Positions 16,742 through 19,019 of a stretch of DNA of 19,019 nt are shown piece after piece. The notes under the pieces were generated by a model that worked only from the letters and a program-made list of their open reading frames with translations, searched no databases and was not told where the DNA came from. The stretch's first letter is position 1. Each line of letters opens with the position of its first letter. The stretch spans positions 8,187 through 27,205 of the forward strand of contig DBHR01000090.1 in assembly GCA_002296225.1 (NCBI GenBank), given 5' to 3'. This DNA is from Acidobacteria bacterium UBA823 (GTDB lineage Bacteria > Acidobacteriota > Vicinamibacteria > Vicinamibacterales > UBA823). The position numbers were made by a program, and so were the translations under genes.

Positions 16742-17935
16742 ATGCAAACCCGTCGCGCGTTTCTCTGCAGGACCGCGGCTGCTGGGGTAGCCGCGCTTTC
16801 TGGCGTATCCCGTGTGCTCGCGGCCAGATACGACCTAGTCATCGTTGGTGGCCGTGTGATCGACCCGGCGAGTCGTCTCGACCGTGTCATGGATGTTGCC
16901 ATCCAGGGTGGCCGAATTGCGGCCGTCCAGCCAGGCATTGCCGTGTCGGATGCGGACGCGATTCTCGACGCCACCGGCAGGTTGGTCGTTCCTGGTCTTA
17001 TTGATATCCACACGCACACTAGAGTGAAGGCGATGCCGTCGATCTGTTTGTCCGATGGCGTGACCTCACTCGTCGATGGCGGCTCGCAGGGGGCGGACCG
17101 CATCGAGGAGATCATTGAGGTCGCAAAGAGTGCGCCGAATCGAGTCCGGGTCCTGCTCAACGTGGCGCGCACGGGCATCACGCGCCCCGAAGGCGAGTTC
17201 ATGGACATCAGTCGGGCTCACGTGACGTTGGCTCAGCAAGCGATCGAGCGTCACCGCGACATGATTATCGGTGTGAAGGCACGGTTGTCCCGCGCCGTTG
17301 CCGGTGCAAACGACCTTGAGGTCGTCCGTCGCGCGCAGGCCATGGTGGCGCCGTTCAATCTCCCGGTGATGGTTCACGTGGGTGACACGGTGTCGCCGCT
17401 TCAGGACATTCTGGAACTCCTGAAACCGGGTGATATCGTGACCCACGTGTATGCGCCGCCGCCGCATAGCATCTTTGATGACAAGGGTCAGTTGCTCCCG
17501 GAGGTGACTGCCGCGCGACGTCGCGGTGTCTGGTTTGATATCGGTCATGGCCGGATTGCCCACATCACGTGGAGCATGGCCGAGCGCGCGCTTGCGCAAG
17601 GGTTCCCACCCGACACAATTTCGTCGGACTGGAGCGTAGCGGGAAGCACCGATCAGGTGTTCAATTTCCCCAATGTGCTGTCGAAGTTCCTGCTCCTGGG
17701 CATGCCACTCGAACAGGTCATTGCCTGTGGAAGCGCCAATGCTGCACACGTATTTCCTGCCTTTAGTGATCGTGGAACGTTACGAGTCGGAAACCCTGCT
17801 GATATTGCAGTCCTAGAGCTTCGCGACGGGTCATTCGAGTTTGTTGACAACGAGAACACGGTGCGAACTGGCCGAGAGAAACTCGTGGCCAGCGAAGTCG
17901 TTGTTGGTGGCAAGTGGGTGAGTGGCCGCTCTTGA
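16742..17935 (+). CDS. Exported metal-dependent amidohydrolase/deacetylase family protein
   Basis: This is a TIM-barrel metallohydrolase of the amidohydrolase superfamily, nearest to the dihydroorotase-like deacetylase/esterase group (the group of Atu3266 and EF0837), likely hydrolysing an amide or ester of a small molecule. It has 397 residues. The N-terminus MQTRRAFLCRTAAAG is Tat-like, with probable cleavage near SRVLA, so it should act outside the cytoplasm. Metal ligands are visible: His90 and His92 in DIHTHT, Lys179 in GVKARLS (probable carbamylated bridge), His212 in MVHVGD, His235 in VTHVY and Asp296 in SSDWS. The C-terminal strand set ends with GNPADIAVLEL and VVVGGKWVSG as in complete members. 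The start is immediately downstream of a TATAAT, suggesting a leaderless mRNA. An ethanolamine-permease-like transporter follows after 30 bp in the same frame, so the product may be imported by it. The substrate is unknown. Confidence 0.9.
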   Translation: MQTRRAFLCRTAAAGVAALSGVSRVLAARYDLVIVGGRVIDPASRLDRVMDVAIQGGRIAAVQPGIAVSDADAILDATGRLVVPGLIDIHTHTRVKAMPSICLSDGVTSLVDGGSQGADRIEEIIEVAKSAPNRVRVLLNVARTGITRPEGEFMDISRAHVTLAQQAIERHRDMIIGVKARLSRAVAGANDLEVVRRAQAMVAPFNLPVMVHVGDTVSPLQDILELLKPGDIVTHVYAPPPHSIFDDKGQLLPEVTAARRRGVWFDIGHGRIAHITWSMAERALAQGFPPDTISSDWSVAGSTDQVFNFPNVLSKFLLLGMPLEQVIACGSANAAHVFPAFSDRGTLRVGNPADIAVLELRDGSFEFVDNENTVRTGREKLVASEVVVGGKWVSGRS

Positions 17936-17965
17936 TCGCGATTGTGCCTGCTGCGCCTCAAGCCT

Positions 17966-19019
17966 GTGACGGACGAACCCGCTAGCTCCGGAAGCCAAGA
18001 GCGTTCTCTCAAGAAGACGCTGGGACCCCTAACGATCTGGGGTCTCGGTGTCGGCTACGTTATTTCAGGCGAATACTTCGGCTGGAATCTAGGCCTGCCG
18101 TACGGTGGCCCGCTCGGCATGCTGGTCGCGACTCTGCTCGTGACCGTCATGTACGTCGCATTCGTCTTGAGCTATGCCGAGGTTGCTTGCGCGATACCGC
18201 GCGCCGGCGGTGCGTTTGTCTATGCCGACCGGGCATTCGGGACCACTGTTGGTTTCATTGCTGGTGTTGCGCAGCTCACTGAGTTCGTCTTCGCTCCACC
18301 TGCAATTGCCTTCGCCATTGGTGCTTACCTACAGACCTACTTTCCGATGTTTCCTGTGTGGGCCTTTGCCGTACTGGCCTTCTTCCTCTTTACGGGTCTC
18401 AATATTTGGGGGGTTCAGCAATCCGCAATCTTCGAGCTCGTGATTACGATTATGGCTGTAGCAGGACTGTTGTTGTTCGCGGGCTTCACACTGCCTCACT
18501 TCGACTTGGCAAACTTCAACCGAAACGCACTGCCGAGTGGCTGGGGTGGTGTGCTGTCGGCTCTTCCGTTCGCCGTCTGGTTCTACCTTGCCATCGAAGG
18601 TGTGGCGAACGTTGCGGAGGAAGCGCGCGAGCCTCAGCGCGATATTTCAAGAGGATTCATCTACGCGATGACCACGCTCGTGGTCCTTGCCCTGCTGGTC
18701 TTCTTCTCGGCTGTCGGCGTCGCGGGTTGGGAAGCGATCGTTTACGACGCTTCGGGAAACGAGTCAGACAGCCCACTTCCACTCGGTTTAGCCAGCGTCG
18801 TCGGTCGGGAACACTTTGCGTATCACGTCGTGGTCATCACGGGTCTTTTTGGGCTGGTCGCATCCTTTCATGGCATCATGCTCGTCGCCGGACGCGCCAT
18901 GTTCGAGTTTGGGAGAGTCGGTTATCTTCCATCCATCCTGGGGCAAACACTCTCCCATCGACAGACTCCAGCTGCTGCGCTCATCGCGAATATGCTCATT
19001 GGATTCGTGGCGCTTGCCA
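17966..19019 (+). CDS. APC-superfamily permease, ethanolamine-permease-like (3' end beyond window)
   Basis: This inner-membrane amine or amino-acid importer is open to the last base of the window, so the C-terminal part is missing; about 351 residues are visible. Family signatures are strong near the N-terminus: GPLTIWGLGVGYVISGEYFGWN, then VMYVAFVLSYAEVACAIPRAGGAFVYADRAFG and FVFAPPAIAFAIGAYL. These are very like ethanolamine permeases. AEEAREPQRDISRG and FHGIMLVAGRAMFEFGR follow in the second half. About nine membrane segments are seen. No ATG lies upstream of the conserved start: GTG 17966 is used, and TTG 17942 is an alternative, neither with a convincing ribosome site. It lies 30 bp after the amidohydrolase in the same frame, so it is probably cotranscribed. 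Ethanolamine itself is only the family default; another small amine or amino acid is possible. Confidence 0.87.
   Translation, partial: MTDEPASSGSQERSLKKTLGPLTIWGLGVGYVISGEYFGWNLGLPYGGPLGMLVATLLVTVMYVAFVLSYAEVACAIPRAGGAFVYADRAFGTTVGFIAGVAQLTEFVFAPPAIAFAIGAYLQTYFPMFPVWAFAVLAFFLFTGLNIWGVQQSAIFELVITIMAVAGLLLFAGFTLPHFDLANFNRNALPSGWGGVLSALPFAVWFYLAIEGVANVAEEAREPQRDISRGFIYAMTTLVVLALLVFFSAVGVAGWEAIVYDASGNESDSPLPLGLASVVGREHFAYHVVVITGLFGLVASFHGIMLVAGRAMFEFGRVGYLPSILGQTLSHRQTPAAALIANMLIGFVALA

Overview
This is a GC-rich bacterial window with densely packed genes that looks chromosomal. It is devoted to oxidative and hydrolytic metabolism outside the cytoplasmic membrane. The mix points to an uncultured Acidobacteriota-like (perhaps Vicinamibacteria-type) or similar Gram-negative aerobe: a Tat-exported gluconate-2-dehydrogenase-subunit-3-like protein with a GMC oxidoreductase, PQQ enzymes, an S9 peptidase, a CHRD protein, and an acidobacterial-style molybdenum hydroxylase with a Cys-rich FAD subunit. 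This placement is inferred from gene content only; there is no rRNA or other phylogenetic marker here.

Layout. (1) At 1-3419 (+) are the large molybdopterin subunit and FAD subunit of a xanthine dehydrogenase/aldehyde oxidase-family hydroxylase. The last codons of an upstream gene, possibly the [2Fe-2S] subunit, sit at the very edge. (2) At 3477-4988 (-) is a secreted PQQ-dependent glucose/sorbosone-type dehydrogenase, convergent with (1). (3) At 5152-6927 (+) is an LctP-family lactate/glycolate permease ending in a strong hairpin. A membrane-anchored TPR protein follows at 7023-8408 (+). (4) At 8500-16480 lies a long minus-strand block. In transcription order it reads CHRD protein, cytochrome c-PQQ quinohemoprotein dehydrogenase, Tat-dependent small subunit, GMC oxidoreductase (overlapping the small subunit by 11 bp), then an S9 prolyl-oligopeptidase-type peptidase after a 138-bp gap. 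(5) At 16742-19019 (+), divergent from (4), are a Tat-signal metal-dependent amidohydrolase and, 30 bp downstream, an ethanolamine-permease-like APC transporter cut by the window end.

Functionally, region (4) looks like a periplasmic oxidation module with two unrelated catalytic chemistries, PQQ and FAD. The only visible cytochrome is fused to the PQQ enzyme, so the FAD dehydrogenase may pass electrons to it or to a cytochrome encoded elsewhere. Region (5) looks like an export-hydrolyse-import pair. The 261-bp divergent region between (4) and (5) carries an exact TATAAT on each strand. The plus-strand one lies so close to its start codon that a leaderless mRNA is predicted.

No tRNA, rRNA, CRISPR array, insertion sequence, integrase or phage gene was seen. 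No gene-free stretch exceeds 300 bases; the largest is the 261-bp divergent region. I found no clear wholly novel system. The most distinctive features are the PQQ/FAD/CHRD operon and the predicted leaderless amidohydrolase-permease transcript.
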